Assembly (NCBI RefSeq): GCF_900091555.1
Contig: NZ_FMCX01000002.1
Span: 620,001 to 684,000 of the forward strand
Direction of reading: 5' to 3'
Length of the DNA: 64,000 nt
Source of the DNA: Micromonospora mirobrigensis
GTDB lineage: Bacteria; Actinomycetota; Actinomycetes; Mycobacteriales; Micromonosporaceae
The translations under genes were made by a program, and so were the position numbers. Positions 8,021 through 16,582 of this stretch are shown here, in pieces (position 1 is the stretch's first letter; every line of letters begins with the position of its first letter). A model generated the notes under the pieces. It ran no database searches. It worked only from the letters and a program-made list of their open reading frames with translations, and was not told the DNA's origin.

Positions 8021-9300
8021 CGTCGCTCGCTTCGGGTCGGGGCCGACGGGGCCGGGGTGTGGGCGTGCCGGTCGGTGAGCAGCCCGAGCTGGTACAGCCG
8101 GTCGGTGCGGGACAGCGGCCGGACGTCGGTGCCGGAGAGGTTGCCGGCGGTCAGGCCGAGCAGCCGGGGATTGGCCGCGGTACGGCGCATCATCCGCGCG
8201 CCGAGCACCCTCGGCAGGCCGGAGACACTGGTGATCATGCGGGAGGCGTTGTGGCTGACGGTCGCGACGTGGTCGAGGCGGGGCCGGCGGGCGGCCTCGA
8301 AGGCCCGCAGCGCACGGTCCACCGCGGCCGGATCGGCCGGGTCCCCCTCGGCCGCCAGGGTGGCGGCGAGCGTCTCGGCGTCGCCGAGGGAGCTGTTGAC
8401 GCCCTGCGCGGCCATCGGGTGCACCGCGTGGGCCGCCTCGCCGACCAGGGCCAGCCCCGGCACGGCCAGCCGGTTGGCCCGCAGTCGGTACACGGCCAGC
8501 AGCTGCCGGCGGTGCAGGCTGGCCCGGATCGCCGGGCCCAGCGGCCGGATCGCCGGCACCTCGGCGAGCAGCCGGTCGCACCACGGGCCGAGGTCGCCCG
8601 GGCCGCGACCCCGGAACTCGCCCGGGGTCACCTGCACGTAGAGCCGGCACCGCTCCCCCGGCAGCGGATAGACCAGGCAGAGGCCGCGGCCGGTGCGGTA
8701 GGCCGACACCTCGTCGGCCACCTCGACGCCGGCCACGTCGAAGGCGACCAGACCGTGCGGGTACTCCCGGCGGTCCACGGCGACCCCGACCGCCCGGCGC
8801 AGCGGCGAGGACATGCCGTCCGCGGCGACCACCAGCGGCGTACGGATCTCCTCGTCGTCCCCGCCGCCGGCGACGCGTACCCCGGTCACCCGTCCGTCGG
8901 CGCCGCGCAGGACGCCGGTGACCCGCCGGCCCCAGCGCAGCTCCACCGTGGCCGGCAGCCCGTCGGCGAGCACGCCGCGCAGGTCGCCGTAGTCGGCGCA
9001 GAGGATCTGCCGGTACGCCCCCGGCAGGTCGGCGTAGTCCAGGCAGAGCAGCGGCGCGCCGGCCGGGTCCCGGATGGCCAGCCGCCCGACGGGGCACGCG
9101 CCGCTGGCCCGCAACGCGTCCGCGACACCCCAGGAGTCGAGGATGCGTACCGTCTCGGGTTGCAGGATCTCGCCCTTGGCGATCGCCGCGGGGGTGCGCT
9201 GCCGGTCGAGGACGAGCACCCGGCGGCCGAGCGCGCCGAGCGTGCGGGCGGCGGCGAGGCCGCCGGCGCCGGCCCCGACCACGACCGCGTCGGGGGTCAT
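8017..9300 (-). CDS. FAD-dependent monooxygenase (PHBH/UbiH-like), probable terpene epoxidase
   Basis: 427 residues. The N-terminal dinucleotide-binding motif is VVGAGAGGLAAARTLG, DG appears in VVAADGMSSPLRRAVG, and the second FAD motif reads LVGEAAHAVHPMAAQG, with Glu for the usual Asp of GDAAH. These mark class A flavin monooxygenases. ATG at 9300 overlaps the cyclase stop (9297) and its own stop overlaps the aminotransferase start, so translation is coupled in a GGPPS-UbiA-cyclase-FAD order. In meroterpenoid pathways with this gene set, such enzymes epoxidise the terminal prenyl double bond before cyclisation. I infer the same here; aromatic hydroxylation of the acceptor is the alternative. 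Confidence 0.88.
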   Translation of the reverse strand: MTPDAVVVGAGAGGLAAARTLGALGRRVLVLDRQRTPAAIAKGEILQPETVRILDSWGVADALRASGACPVGRLAIRDPAGAPLLCLDYADLPGAYRQILCADYGDLRGVLADGLPATVELRWGRRVTGVLRGADGRVTGVRVAGGGDDEEIRTPLVVAADGMSSPLRRAVGVAVDRREYPHGLVAFDVAGVEVADEVSAYRTGRGLCLVYPLPGERCRLYVQVTPGEFRGRGPGDLGPWCDRLLAEVPAIRPLGPAIRASLHRRQLLAVYRLRANRLAVPGLALVGEAAHAVHPMAAQGVNSSLGDAETLAATLAAEGDPADPAAVDRALRAFEAARRPRLDHVATVSHNASRMITSVSGLPRVLGARMMRRTAANPRLLGLTAGNLSGTDVRPLSRTDRLYQLGLLTDRHAHTPAPSAPTRSERR

Positions 9301-10997
9301 CGGGCCACCGCCCCGGGGGTGGCGTCGGCCCGCCCGGCGGTGACCCGGCGGTACTCCCCCAGGGCCCGCAGGGCGACCGCCTGGGTGATCACCGCGTTGG
9401 GGTAGCGCAGGTAGTGCCGGATGTAGTTGCACACCCGGGTCGCCGGCCACCCGCCGTCGGGCCCGGCGGCGGCCAGCAACCAGGCGACGCCCCGGTCGAC
9501 CGCCCCGGCGACCCCGGGCTCCCCGGTGGCCAGCAGGCCGTGCACGGCCCAGGCGGTCTCCTCGACGGAGCCGGCGCCGCCGTCCCCCGGCCCCCACGAG
9601 CCGTCCGGCAGCTGGGTGTCGCACAACCACCGCACCGCGCGCCGGACCACGTCGTGCCGGGCGTGCCCGACCCGGGACAGCGCACCGACCACCACCGCCG
9701 TGCCCGAGGTGTGGTCGCGGTACCAGAGGTTGTCGAACGTGCCGTCGGGCCGCTGCCGGGTCAGCAGCCAGGCCGCCGCCGCCCGGATCGCCGGATGGTC
9801 GTCGGGGTGACCGGCGTCGTGCAGGGCCAGGACGGCCTGGCTGGTGATGGCGGGACAGGGCCCGTCGTTGGCGAGCCGGGTGTCGCGTACCCACAGGCTC
9901 CACGAGCCGCGGCTGTCCTGACGCCCGGTCAACCAGGTCAGGCCGGTGCGCAGGGCCGGGTCGGCGTCGGCGTCGGGCAGGCCGGCGAGCGCGGAGAGGA
10001 TCTCGGCGGACTCCAGGGTCACCGGCCAGCCGACCCGGTCGGAGTAGCTCCAACCGCCGGCGGGCACGTCCAGCACCTCGAACGGCTCGGTCTTCTGGGC
10101 GGCGCGCAGGAACTCGCGGGTCGGACGCAGCCGGGGGTCGGCGGCGTAGCCGGCGGCGATCAGCCCGGTCGCGGCGTACCCGGTGCGGGTCAGGTCCAGG
10201 TTGGTCACGGCGTCCCAGGCGCCGTCGGGGCGGACCGCCCGGCGCAGCCAACCGGTGACGGCCCCGGCGATGTCCGACGCCTCGCCGCTGCGGGCCAGGC
10301 CGAGCAGCACCAGCGCGGCCGGCCAGGGGTCGGCGCTCAGCGCCCCGGTGCGGCCCTCGTGGTCGTGGATGGAGCGCAGCAGCCCAACGGCGGCCGGCCG
10401 GGCCCGGGCAAGGGTGGCCCGGCGCAGCCGACCGGTGGGCAGCAGGTCCGCCTGCATCAGGGCCAGGCCGACGAAGGGGGCGGTCCGGAACGACAGCCGA
10501 CGGCGGCGGACCCGGTCGAACAGGACGATCTCCAGCGGCAGCCGGCGCAGCCGGCCGGCCTCGGCGGTCATCCCGGCCATGGTGAGCAGCTGCCGGCAGA
10601 GCAGCGCGATGGCCGGGTCGGTGATCGTGTCGACGCCGCCCATCGCGGCCAGCCGGGCCCGGCCGGCGCTGATCTCCCCGGCGCTCGCCGCCGGGGCGGT
10701 GAGGGCGAGCGCGGCGACGGCGACGGCGGTGGCGACGACCTCGCTGTCGGCGCCGACCACCCCGCCCCAGCCGCCGTCGTCGTGCTGCTGCCCGCGCAGC
10801 CAGGCGGTGCCGGCGTCGACCAGGTCGGCGTTGCGCGCCGGGTCGGCGGCGTGCAGCGCGGCAACCGTGCCGGCGGTGCCGAGCACCGAGGCCGGCGGGT
10901 CGTCACCGAAGGCGCCGTCGGGGCGGCGGCGGCGCAGCAACGCCTCGGCGCCGTCGGCGATGGCCTTCTCGACGGCCTCGGCGGTCACAGCGGTCAC
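9297..10997 (-). CDS. Squalene/oxidosqualene-cyclase-like class II terpene cyclase with altered acid motif
   Basis: 566 residues built of (beta/alpha) barrel repeats with repeated QxxDGxW segments (QQHDDGGW, RQRPDGTF, QLPDGSWG, GPDGGW) of the squalene cyclase/prenyltransferase repeat family. GTG at 10997 behind GGAGG overlaps the UbiA stop. The proton-donating DxDDTA motif is replaced: in the aligned stretch GGWSYSDRVGWPVTLESAEI the residues are V326-T-L-E329-S-A, so the catalytic Asp is Leu, with one Glu adjacent. The C-terminal NYIRHYLRYPNAVITQAVAL matches the end of hopene cyclases. Together with the adjacent epoxidase gene this suggests an epoxide-triggered polyene cyclisation of a prenylated acceptor rather than direct alkene protonation. 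Loss of cyclase activity cannot be ruled out. Confidence 0.85.
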   Translation of the reverse strand: MTAVTAEAVEKAIADGAEALLRRRRPDGAFGDDPPASVLGTAGTVAALHAADPARNADLVDAGTAWLRGQQHDDGGWGGVVGADSEVVATAVAVAALALTAPAASAGEISAGRARLAAMGGVDTITDPAIALLCRQLLTMAGMTAEAGRLRRLPLEIVLFDRVRRRRLSFRTAPFVGLALMQADLLPTGRLRRATLARARPAAVGLLRSIHDHEGRTGALSADPWPAALVLLGLARSGEASDIAGAVTGWLRRAVRPDGAWDAVTNLDLTRTGYAATGLIAAGYAADPRLRPTREFLRAAQKTEPFEVLDVPAGGWSYSDRVGWPVTLESAEILSALAGLPDADADPALRTGLTWLTGRQDSRGSWSLWVRDTRLANDGPCPAITSQAVLALHDAGHPDDHPAIRAAAAWLLTRQRPDGTFDNLWYRDHTSGTAVVVGALSRVGHARHDVVRRAVRWLCDTQLPDGSWGPGDGGAGSVEETAWAVHGLLATGEPGVAGAVDRGVAWLLAAAGPDGGWPATRVCNYIRHYLRYPNAVITQAVALRALGEYRRVTAGRADATPGAVAR

Positions 10998-12031
10998 GGG
11001 GCATCCTCCAGGGCGACGCGGTGGGGGGTGGCGAGCACCAGCTCCGGTGCGGGTGGGCCGAGCTCGTGCCGGGCGCGCATCGCGCGCTGGGCCCACCAGG
11101 TCAGCCCGACCAGGGGCAGGGCCAGCGCGAGCTGCACGCCGCCACCGAGGCCGAGTCCGACGACGGCCGAGGCGAGCACCACCCGTTCGACGACCAGGAC
11201 GGAGTGGGCGCGCAGCGCCACCACGACGGGCATGTCGTCGCGGTGGCCGACCAGCGGCGCCAGCGCGGCGATCCCGGCCAGCAGGACGACGAGCAGCGTG
11301 GCCAGGTAGGCGGGCCGGTCGCCGCGGTCGGCCAGCAGGCCGGCGGTGAGGGCGGCGCCGAGCGTGCCGGCGTACAGGGCCACCACCGTGCGGACCGCGA
11401 AGGGTACGCCCCGGCGTACCGGCAGCGTCCGGTAGCCGCCGGCCCGGTCACCGTCGACGTCGCGCAGCGTGCCGACCAGGTTGGACATCGCGTCGTGGGA
11501 CCAGAAGGCGACGGCCAGCGCGAGCAGCACGGCAACGCTGGACGACCGGTCGGGGGCCGTCCCCACGGCGAGCGCGCCGTAGAGCAACGCGACCGCGCCG
11601 AGCGCCCCGCGGACCAGGTTGCCGGCGATGCCCCGGGCCTTGCACCAGCGGCTGTACGCCACGATGCCGAATCCGGCCGCGAGGGCCGCGGCGGTGGTCC
11701 CCCAGCCGCCCGAGAGGGCCAACACGGCGAGCACCGCGAAGCAGGCCCAGCCGCAGCGCAGCGCCGCGCGGGCGCCGAGCCGGCGCGACGGGATCGGCCG
11801 GTGCGGCTTGCTGCCGGCGTCCAGCTCCCGGTCGAAGTAGTCGCCGAGGTAGTGGCCGCCGAGCCAGCCGGCGGTCGGTGCGGCCCACGCCGACAGCAGC
11901 AGCAACGGGTGGTGCGGGCCGTCGGCCACGGCGGCGCCGGCGAGGCCGACGAGCCCGACGTACCAGAGGGTGTAGGGCCGCCAGGTCTCCACGTGCGCCC
12001 GGAGCGCCCGCCCGGCACCGGCCGCGCTCAC
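10994..12031 (-). CDS. UbiA-family membrane prenyltransferase
   Basis: 345 residues, mostly hydrophobic, with about eight predicted membrane helices. The first metal/diphosphate site is GGHYLGDYFDRELDAGSKPH, where GDYFDRELD stands for the NxxxDxxxD motif. The second is DAMSNLVGTLRDVDGDRAG, matching DxxxD. GTG at 12031 overlaps the stop of the diphosphate synthase gene, and its stop overlaps the cyclase start, so the three are translated as a unit. UbiA enzymes transfer a polyprenyl chain from its diphosphate to an acceptor at the membrane. The acceptor cannot be read from sequence. The operon context points to secondary metabolism rather than quinone or archaeal-type lipid formation, since no menaquinone genes are near. 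Some UbiA-type proteins are terpene cyclases, a less likely alternative. Confidence 0.9.
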   Translation of the reverse strand: MSAAGAGRALRAHVETWRPYTLWYVGLVGLAGAAVADGPHHPLLLLSAWAAPTAGWLGGHYLGDYFDRELDAGSKPHRPIPSRRLGARAALRCGWACFAVLAVLALSGGWGTTAAALAAGFGIVAYSRWCKARGIAGNLVRGALGAVALLYGALAVGTAPDRSSSVAVLLALAVAFWSHDAMSNLVGTLRDVDGDRAGGYRTLPVRRGVPFAVRTVVALYAGTLGAALTAGLLADRGDRPAYLATLLVVLLAGIAALAPLVGHRDDMPVVVALRAHSVLVVERVVLASAVVGLGLGGGVQLALALPLVGLTWWAQRAMRARHELGPPAPELVLATPHRVALEDAP

Positions 12032-13047
12032 GCCGTCTCGCTCGTCATCCAGGTCGCGATGCCGGAGAGCACATCCGCGCTCGCCGAGGGGGCGAGCACG
12101 GCCAGCTCGGCGCGGGCCCGCTCGGCGTGCCCGACCAGTTGCCGGCGGGCCGCCTCGACCGCGTCGACCTCGTCGAGCAGGGCGGTGACCCACTGCACGT
12201 CGCCGGGGCCGGCGCCGCGCCGGTGCAGCACCGCCATCAGCTCCACCCGGGCGGTGTCGGTGGCCGCCGCGTACGCCAGCAGCAGCGGCAGGGTGGGGCG
12301 GCCGTTGTTCAGGTCGCTGGTGGCGGGTTTGCCGGTCTGCTCCGGGGTGGCGACGTAGGAGAGCAGGTCGTCGCGGATCTGGAACGCCGTGCCGATGTGC
12401 TCGCCGTAGCGGGCGAGCGCGGCGGCCACGGTGGGGTCGGCGCCGCCGAGCAGGGCGCCGATGTGGCAGACGGCCCGGAACAGCGCACCGGTCTTGAGCC
12501 GGATCATCTCCGGGTACCAGCGGGCGCCGGCGTCCAGGTCACCGACGAGCCGCGCCTCCAGCGCCTGCCCGCGGCACAGGTCCTGCCCGGCCTCGGCGAG
12601 CGCGGCGAGGGCCGCCACCACGTGTCCGGGCGGGACGGCCCGGCCACCGTCCACGATGGCCGCGAAGGCGGTGAAGATGAGGTGGTCGCCGGCGACGATG
12701 GCGTCGGGGATGCCGAACGCGACCGGCACGGCCGGGCGGCCCCGGCGCAGCGTGTCGGCGTCGATGATGTCGTCGTGCACGAGCGTGGCGACGTGCAGGT
12801 ATTCCGTGCCGAGGGCGGCGGCGAGGACGTCCCGGGGAGAGCCACCCACCGCCTCGGCGGCGTGCAGCGTCATGATCGGGCGCAGCAGCTTGCCGGCCGG
12901 CAGCAGGGCGTAGCGGGCGATCGTGAGGAGCTGGTCGGTCGTCTCCGGCCACCGTCTGCCCAGTTCGGCGCGGAGCAGCCGGCCCGATTCGCTGCGGGCT
13001 AGGTCGTCGATAAAGGGCGGATTTCGCGTGAAGCCAGTAACCGTCAT
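12028..13047 (-). CDS. Trans-polyprenyl diphosphate synthase (probably GGPP synthase)
   Basis: 339 residues. The first aspartate-rich motif is LVHDDIIDADTLRRGRPAVP and the second reads QIRDDLLSY, with Ser at the last usual Asp. LLPAGKLLRPIM is the conserved IPP-binding region and KTGALFRA the middle helix motif. These place it in the E-isoprenyl diphosphate synthase family, and its length and motifs are nearest to actinobacterial geranylgeranyl diphosphate synthases. It elongates allylic diphosphates with IPP to give the C20 (possibly C15 or C25) chain used by the UbiA enzyme. It is the first gene of the coupled operon. ATG at 13047 follows AAAGG, with a good promoter 45-75 bases upstream. 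No MEP-pathway genes accompany it, so precursors come from primary metabolism. Confidence 0.9.
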   Translation of the reverse strand: MTVTGFTRNPPFIDDLARSESGRLLRAELGRRWPETTDQLLTIARYALLPAGKLLRPIMTLHAAEAVGGSPRDVLAAALGTEYLHVATLVHDDIIDADTLRRGRPAVPVAFGIPDAIVAGDHLIFTAFAAIVDGGRAVPPGHVVAALAALAEAGQDLCRGQALEARLVGDLDAGARWYPEMIRLKTGALFRAVCHIGALLGGADPTVAAALARYGEHIGTAFQIRDDLLSYVATPEQTGKPATSDLNNGRPTLPLLLAYAAATDTARVELMAVLHRRGAGPGDVQWVTALLDEVDAVEAARRQLVGHAERARAELAVLAPSASADVLSGIATWMTSETA

Positions 13048-13091
13048 AGCGCGTCGACCCTTTCGCGAAGGCTCGGCCAGCCGCAGGCGAG

Positions 13092-13120
13092 ACGTTACCG
13101 GTCACCCCACCCGGGAACAA
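13092..13120 (-). promoter_or_regulatory. Promoter of the terpenoid operon
   Basis: On the minus strand TTGTTC (13120-13115) and TAACGT (13097-13092) are 17 bases apart, about 45 bases before the GGPP-synthase start. This is the best promoter in the gap and should drive the five-gene coupled operon. Confidence 0.5.
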
Positions 13121-13133
13121 CCATTGATAAATG

Positions 13134-13143
13134 TGCGTACGCA
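13134..13143. promoter_or_regulatory. Palindrome TGCGTACGCA upstream of the terpenoid promoter
   Basis: A perfect 10-bp palindrome lies 14 bases upstream of the -35 of the GGPP-synthase promoter, in an AT-richer stretch (13120-13135). The position suits an activator or repressor site, but short palindromes also arise by chance in GC-rich DNA. Confidence 0.25.
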
Positions 13144-13224
13144 TGGGTGGGCGCAAATGTCGCTGTGGCGTCCTCCGGCCGATTGTCGGGGGACACCGGA
13201 ATCGGCCGATCCGCTCGCTCCGGG

Positions 13225-14250
13225 TCAGCCCGCGACACCGAACTCCATCAGCGTGAGCCCACCCGTGCCGTGCCAGGTGCGCAGCGGCGTCAGGCCCGCG
13301 GCGGCGGCCAGGGCCACGTTGTCGGCCACCCCGCGCTCGCGCCCACCGACCAGCACCAGCATCTGGAGGTCGTACGCGGACAGGTGCGGAACGTACGGCT
13401 CGGTCGGCAGCACCTCGACGACCAGCACCCGCCCGGCGCTCCCGGCCGCCGCGGCACAGCGGCGCAGGATCCGGACGGCGTGGTCGTCGCTCCAGTCGGT
13501 CAGCGCCCGGGAGACCACGTAGACGTCGGCGCCGGCGGGCAGGGCGGCGAAGAAGTCCCCGACCACCGCCTCGACCCGGTCGGCGAGGCCGTGCTCGGCG
13601 AAGGTGCGGGCGGCGGTCGCCACCGGCTCGGGGCGGTCGACGAGGGTGCCCCGCAGCCGTGGGTGCCGGCTCGCCACCTCCCGCAGCAGGCCGCCCGCGC
13701 CACCGGCGACGTCGACGACGTGCCGCACCTCGGACCAGGGGTAGAGCGTCGCCACCTCGGGGGCGGTGATCCGCTGCTGGCTGAGCATCAGCGCGTCGAA
13801 GTAGGCGCGGTGGTCCGGGTGGGCGTCGAGGTCGGCCCAGAAGTCACGGCCGTGCACCGCCCGGTAGCCCGGCCCGCCGGTGCGGACCGCGTGCGGCAGG
13901 CCGGCCCAGGCCAGGTCCATCCGGGCGCCCAACCCGCCGAGGTCGAGGTGGGCGCCGTGCCCGCCGCCGGAGCGGTCGCGCAGCAGCTCACCGACGTCGG
14001 TCAGGGCGAAGACGTCCGGGGCGACCTCGACGAAGACGTCCCGGTGCACCAGGTAGCGCAGCAGGCGGCCCAGGGCGGCGGGGTCGGCGTCGCACGCCAC
14101 GGCCAGCTCGTCGAGGCGGGTCACGCCGGCCGCGATCCGGTCCGGCACCCGCAGGGTGACCGCCGTCCGGACGGCGAACGGGGTGGCCAGGTCGGTGAGC
14201 CGGTCGAGCCGCGTCGCGGCGTCCAGCCCGGCCGGGAGATCGATCGCCAT
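13225..14250 (-). CDS. SAM-dependent O-methyltransferase (plant-OMT/hydroxyneurosporene family)
   Basis: 341 residues. The N-terminal third is the winged-helix dimerisation domain seen in antibiotic O-methyltransferases ([18 protein letters not shown] and [11 protein letters not shown]). The Rossmann domain carries the SAM motif [20 protein letters not shown] followed by [11 protein letters not shown]. Acceptors are usually hydroxyls. I used ATG at 14250, because a longer in-frame reading overlaps the divergent promoter and has no family sequence. It is divergent from the TauD dioxygenase gene and its promoter carries two GGTCGATG copies. It probably caps a hydroxyl, either on the terpenoid or on the sugar. 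Confidence 0.9.
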   Translation of the reverse strand: MAIDLPAGLDAATRLDRLTDLATPFAVRTAVTLRVPDRIAAGVTRLDELAVACDADPAALGRLLRYLVHRDVFVEVAPDVFALTDVGELLRDRSGGGHGAHLDLGGLGARMDLAWAGLPHAVRTGGPGYRAVHGRDFWADLDAHPDHRAYFDALMLSQQRITAPEVATLYPWSEVRHVVDVAGGAGGLLREVASRHPRLRGTLVDRPEPVATAARTFAEHGLADRVEAVVGDFFAALPAGADVYVVSRALTDWSDDHAVRILRRCAAAAGSAGRVLVVEVLPTEPYVPHLSAYDLQMLVLVGGRERGVADNVALAAAAGLTPLRTWHGTGGLTLMEFGVAG

Positions 14251-14256
14251 CAGCGC

Positions 14257-14312
14257 ATCTTTCAGCTCCACGGTGGACGAGTCAACATCGACCGCTGGTG
14301 GACGCATCGACC
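14257..14312 (-). promoter_or_regulatory. Promoter with tandem GGTCGATG boxes (methyltransferase/TauD divergent gap)
   Basis: On the minus strand TTGACT (14285-14280) and AAAGAT (14262-14257) are 17 bases apart, just before the methyltransferase ATG at 14250. GGTCGATG at 14293-14286 touches the -35 directly, and a second copy lies at 14312-14305, 19 bases upstream. Paired direct repeats abutting a -35 are what an activator site would look like. The same gap serves the dioxygenase gene starting at 14367. Confidence 0.5.
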
Positions 14313-14366
14313 GGCGTGGAAGAATTCGCCGACGATCCACGGCGCGCCGACCGGAGGGGACCACCG

Positions 14367-15230
14367 ATGACCACTTCCACCGCGACCGAGGTCCGGCTGG
14401 TCGCCGGCGCCCTGGGCGCCCAGGTCCGCGGCATCGACCTCAACACCCTGACCGACGAGGGGTTCGCCCAGATCCACGACCTGCTGCTCAAGCACCAGGT
14501 CGTCTTCGTCGCCGACCAGGCCGCGCTGACCCCGCAGGCGCACATCGCCTTCGGCCGGCGCTTCGGCGAGGTCGAGCTGCACCCCTACCTGCCCCGGCTG
14601 GAGGGGCACCCGGAGATCGTCCTGATCGACTCCACCGACGGCGGCAAGGTCGACGTCTGGCACACCGACATGACCTTCCACCAGAGCCCGCCCATCGCCT
14701 CGATCCTGCACCTGGTCGAGCTGCCCGCGGTGGGCGGCGACACCATGTGGACCAACCAGTGCCGGGTCTACGAGGCGCTGTCGGCGCCCCTGCGGGACCT
14801 GCTCGACGGGCTGACCGCGATCCACGTGATCCGGATCGGCACCGAGTTCACCAGCCGGGCCGAGCACCCGGTCGTCCGGGTGCACCCGGAGACCGGACGC
14901 CGCTCGCTGTACGTCAACCGGCTGTTCACCTCGCACATCCCGCAGTTGACCCGCAACGAGAGCGACGCGCTGCTGCAATACCTGTTCGGCTTCTCCGAGA
15001 GCCCCCAGTTCACCTGCCGGTACCGCTGGCAGGCCGGGGACGTGGCGATCTGGGACAACCGGGTCACCCAGCACTACGCGGTCAACGACTACGACGGCCT
15101 GCGGCGCGGGCAACGGATCACCGTGCTCGGCGACCACCCGAGCGGGGACCGACCCCGCTGGCCGCACTACGCACCGGGCGCCGGCGAGCGCTACTGGCCG
15201 GACCGGGTGAACGCGGTGGAGAGCTACTGA
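14367..15230 (+). CDS. TauD/TfdA-family Fe(II)/2-oxoglutarate dioxygenase
   Basis: 287 residues, the usual TauD length. The iron ligands are visible in VWHTDMTF (HxD) and late in [13 protein letters not shown], with the 2-oxoglutarate-binding Arg in the RRGQRI that follows. ATG at 14367 sits behind GGAGGGGA; a longer in-frame start at 14298 lies inside the divergent promoter. The enzyme couples 2-oxoglutarate decarboxylation to hydroxylation, desaturation or ring closure of an unactivated carbon. With the three P450s it gives the cluster at least four oxidative tailoring steps. It ends nine bases from the convergent P450 gene, with no room for a separate terminator. Confidence 0.92.
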   Translation: MTTSTATEVRLVAGALGAQVRGIDLNTLTDEGFAQIHDLLLKHQVVFVADQAALTPQAHIAFGRRFGEVELHPYLPRLEGHPEIVLIDSTDGGKVDVWHTDMTFHQSPPIASILHLVELPAVGGDTMWTNQCRVYEALSAPLRDLLDGLTAIHVIRIGTEFTSRAEHPVVRVHPETGRRSLYVNRLFTSHIPQLTRNESDALLQYLFGFSESPQFTCRYRWQAGDVAIWDNRVTQHYAVNDYDGLRRGQRITVLGDHPSGDRPRWPHYAPGAGERYWPDRVNAVESY

Positions 15231-15239
15231 CCGGCGGGC

Positions 15240-16424
15240 TCACCAGGTGACCGGGAACGAGGCGATGCCGCCGTTCATGCGGTCGTGCCGCCACGGGACC
15301 TCCTCGATCGGCACCGCGGGCGCCAGCCCCGGCATCCGCTCCAGCAGCGCGCCGAGGGAGAGCTCCACCTGCATCCGGCCCAGCGCCGCACCCAGGCAGA
15401 AGTGCGGCCCGAAACCGAAGGTCAGGTGCGGCGCGGTCACCGGCCGGTCGATGTCGAAGACGTTGGGCTCGGGAAAGAACCGCGGGTCGCGGTTGCCGGC
15501 CCAGGGCACCGCCATCACGCACTCCCCGGCCCGCATCGCGACCCCACCGAGGACCAGGTCCTCCCGCACCACCTGCACCCGGAACATGCTGCTCACCGAG
15601 GTGTACCGGAGGATCTCCTCGGTGGCGGCGGCGAGCTTCTCCGGCGCCCCGCGCAGCTTCGCCAGCTGCTCCGGGTGCTGAAACAGCGCGCGCAGTCCCG
15701 CGCTGGTGGCGTTGATCTCCAGGCCGCCGAGCAGCACCCCCATGGCCAGCTCGACCAGCTCGGGGTCGACGAGCTCGTGCGCGTCCTGGCCACGGACCCA
15801 GGCCGAGAGCAGGTCGTCGCCGGGGTCCAACCGCTTGCCCGCCAACTGGTCGGCCAGGTAGGCGCGCAGCTCAGCCTGGGCGGTGACGGCGTCCGCCGAG
15901 CCGTACGCGGTGATCGAGTTGAGCCCCTCGATCCAGGCGTAGAAGCGGGGGCGGTCCGCCGCCGGCACCCCGAGCACGTCGCAGACCACCAGCACCGGCA
16001 GCGGCGCCACCAGACCGGCGACCAGGTCGGCCGGTCGGGGGCCGGCCAGCACGGCGTCGACCAGCCCGTCGACGAGTCCACGCACCCGGGGTCGGAACGT
16101 CTCGATCCGGCGGGCGGTGAAGGCGCGACTGGCCACCCGCCGCACGGTCGCGTGCGCCGGACCGTCCATGTTCAGCTCCCGCGGCCCGACGTCGTCCGGG
16201 GCCGAGGTCGCCCCGATCGGGAGCCGGGAGAACCGGGGGTCGGCCAGCACGGTGCAGCAGTCCGCGTACCCGAGCACCAGCCAGGCGGCGCGGCCGTCGG
16301 GCAGCCGCACCCGGCTGACCGGGTCGGTGACGACCATCTCGAGCAGCTCCGCCGGAAGGTCCCCGGTGAACGGCTCGAACGGATACCGCCGCAGCGCGGA
16401 ATCGACAGTCATGGTGCGCACCAC
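15240..16424 (-). CDS. Cytochrome P450 with atypical I-helix
   Basis: 394 residues. The heme loop is FGFGPHFCLGAALGR, the ExxR pair is in TEEILRYTSV, and the PERF-like region is normal. The I-helix oxygen-activation motif, usually AGxET(T), reads LGGLEINATS, so the conserved acid-alcohol threonine is replaced by Asn or shifted. Such substitutions occur in secondary-metabolism P450s that use substrate hydroxyls for proton delivery or do non-hydroxylating chemistry. The start is ATG at 16424 or the second Met four codons on. It is divergent from the glycosyltransferase gene at 16583. Separate ferredoxin genes are not in the window. Confidence 0.93.
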   Translation of the reverse strand: MVRTMTVDSALRRYPFEPFTGDLPAELLEMVVTDPVSRVRLPDGRAAWLVLGYADCCTVLADPRFSRLPIGATSAPDDVGPRELNMDGPAHATVRRVASRAFTARRIETFRPRVRGLVDGLVDAVLAGPRPADLVAGLVAPLPVLVVCDVLGVPAADRPRFYAWIEGLNSITAYGSADAVTAQAELRAYLADQLAGKRLDPGDDLLSAWVRGQDAHELVDPELVELAMGVLLGGLEINATSAGLRALFQHPEQLAKLRGAPEKLAAATEEILRYTSVSSMFRVQVVREDLVLGGVAMRAGECVMAVPWAGNRDPRFFPEPNVFDIDRPVTAPHLTFGFGPHFCLGAALGRMQVELSLGALLERMPGLAPAVPIEEVPWRHDRMNGGIASFPVTW

Positions 16425-16474
16425 CTACCGGTCGCGGCCCACGTCGGGCACCGGACAAGACTCCGGTACGCGTT

Positions 16475-16511
16475 AGGCCGACGTCAATATCTTTCGGTGG
16501 ATCGTCGGCCT
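16475..16511. promoter_or_regulatory. Nine-base dyad in the P450/glycosyltransferase divergent gap
   Basis: AGGCCGACG (16475-16483) and CGTCGGCCT (16503-16511) form perfect inverted arms around a 19-base AT-richer spacer. The dyad is 50 bases from one start and 72 from the other, as expected for an operator shared by divergent promoters. It could also form an mRNA hairpin. Confidence 0.4.
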
Positions 16512-16582
16512 TCCGCCGTCCGACGTCCATCGCCTAGCATCTGTGGGCCGGGACTGCCCTTTGGCGTACGGATTGGTCGGAC

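Noticed and set aside
10994..12031. UbiA protein as a menaquinone enzyme (MenA) or archaeal-lipid-type GGGP synthase
   Set aside because: It is translationally coupled between a polyprenyl synthase and a cyclase gene in a tailoring-rich cluster, with no menaquinone genes nearby.
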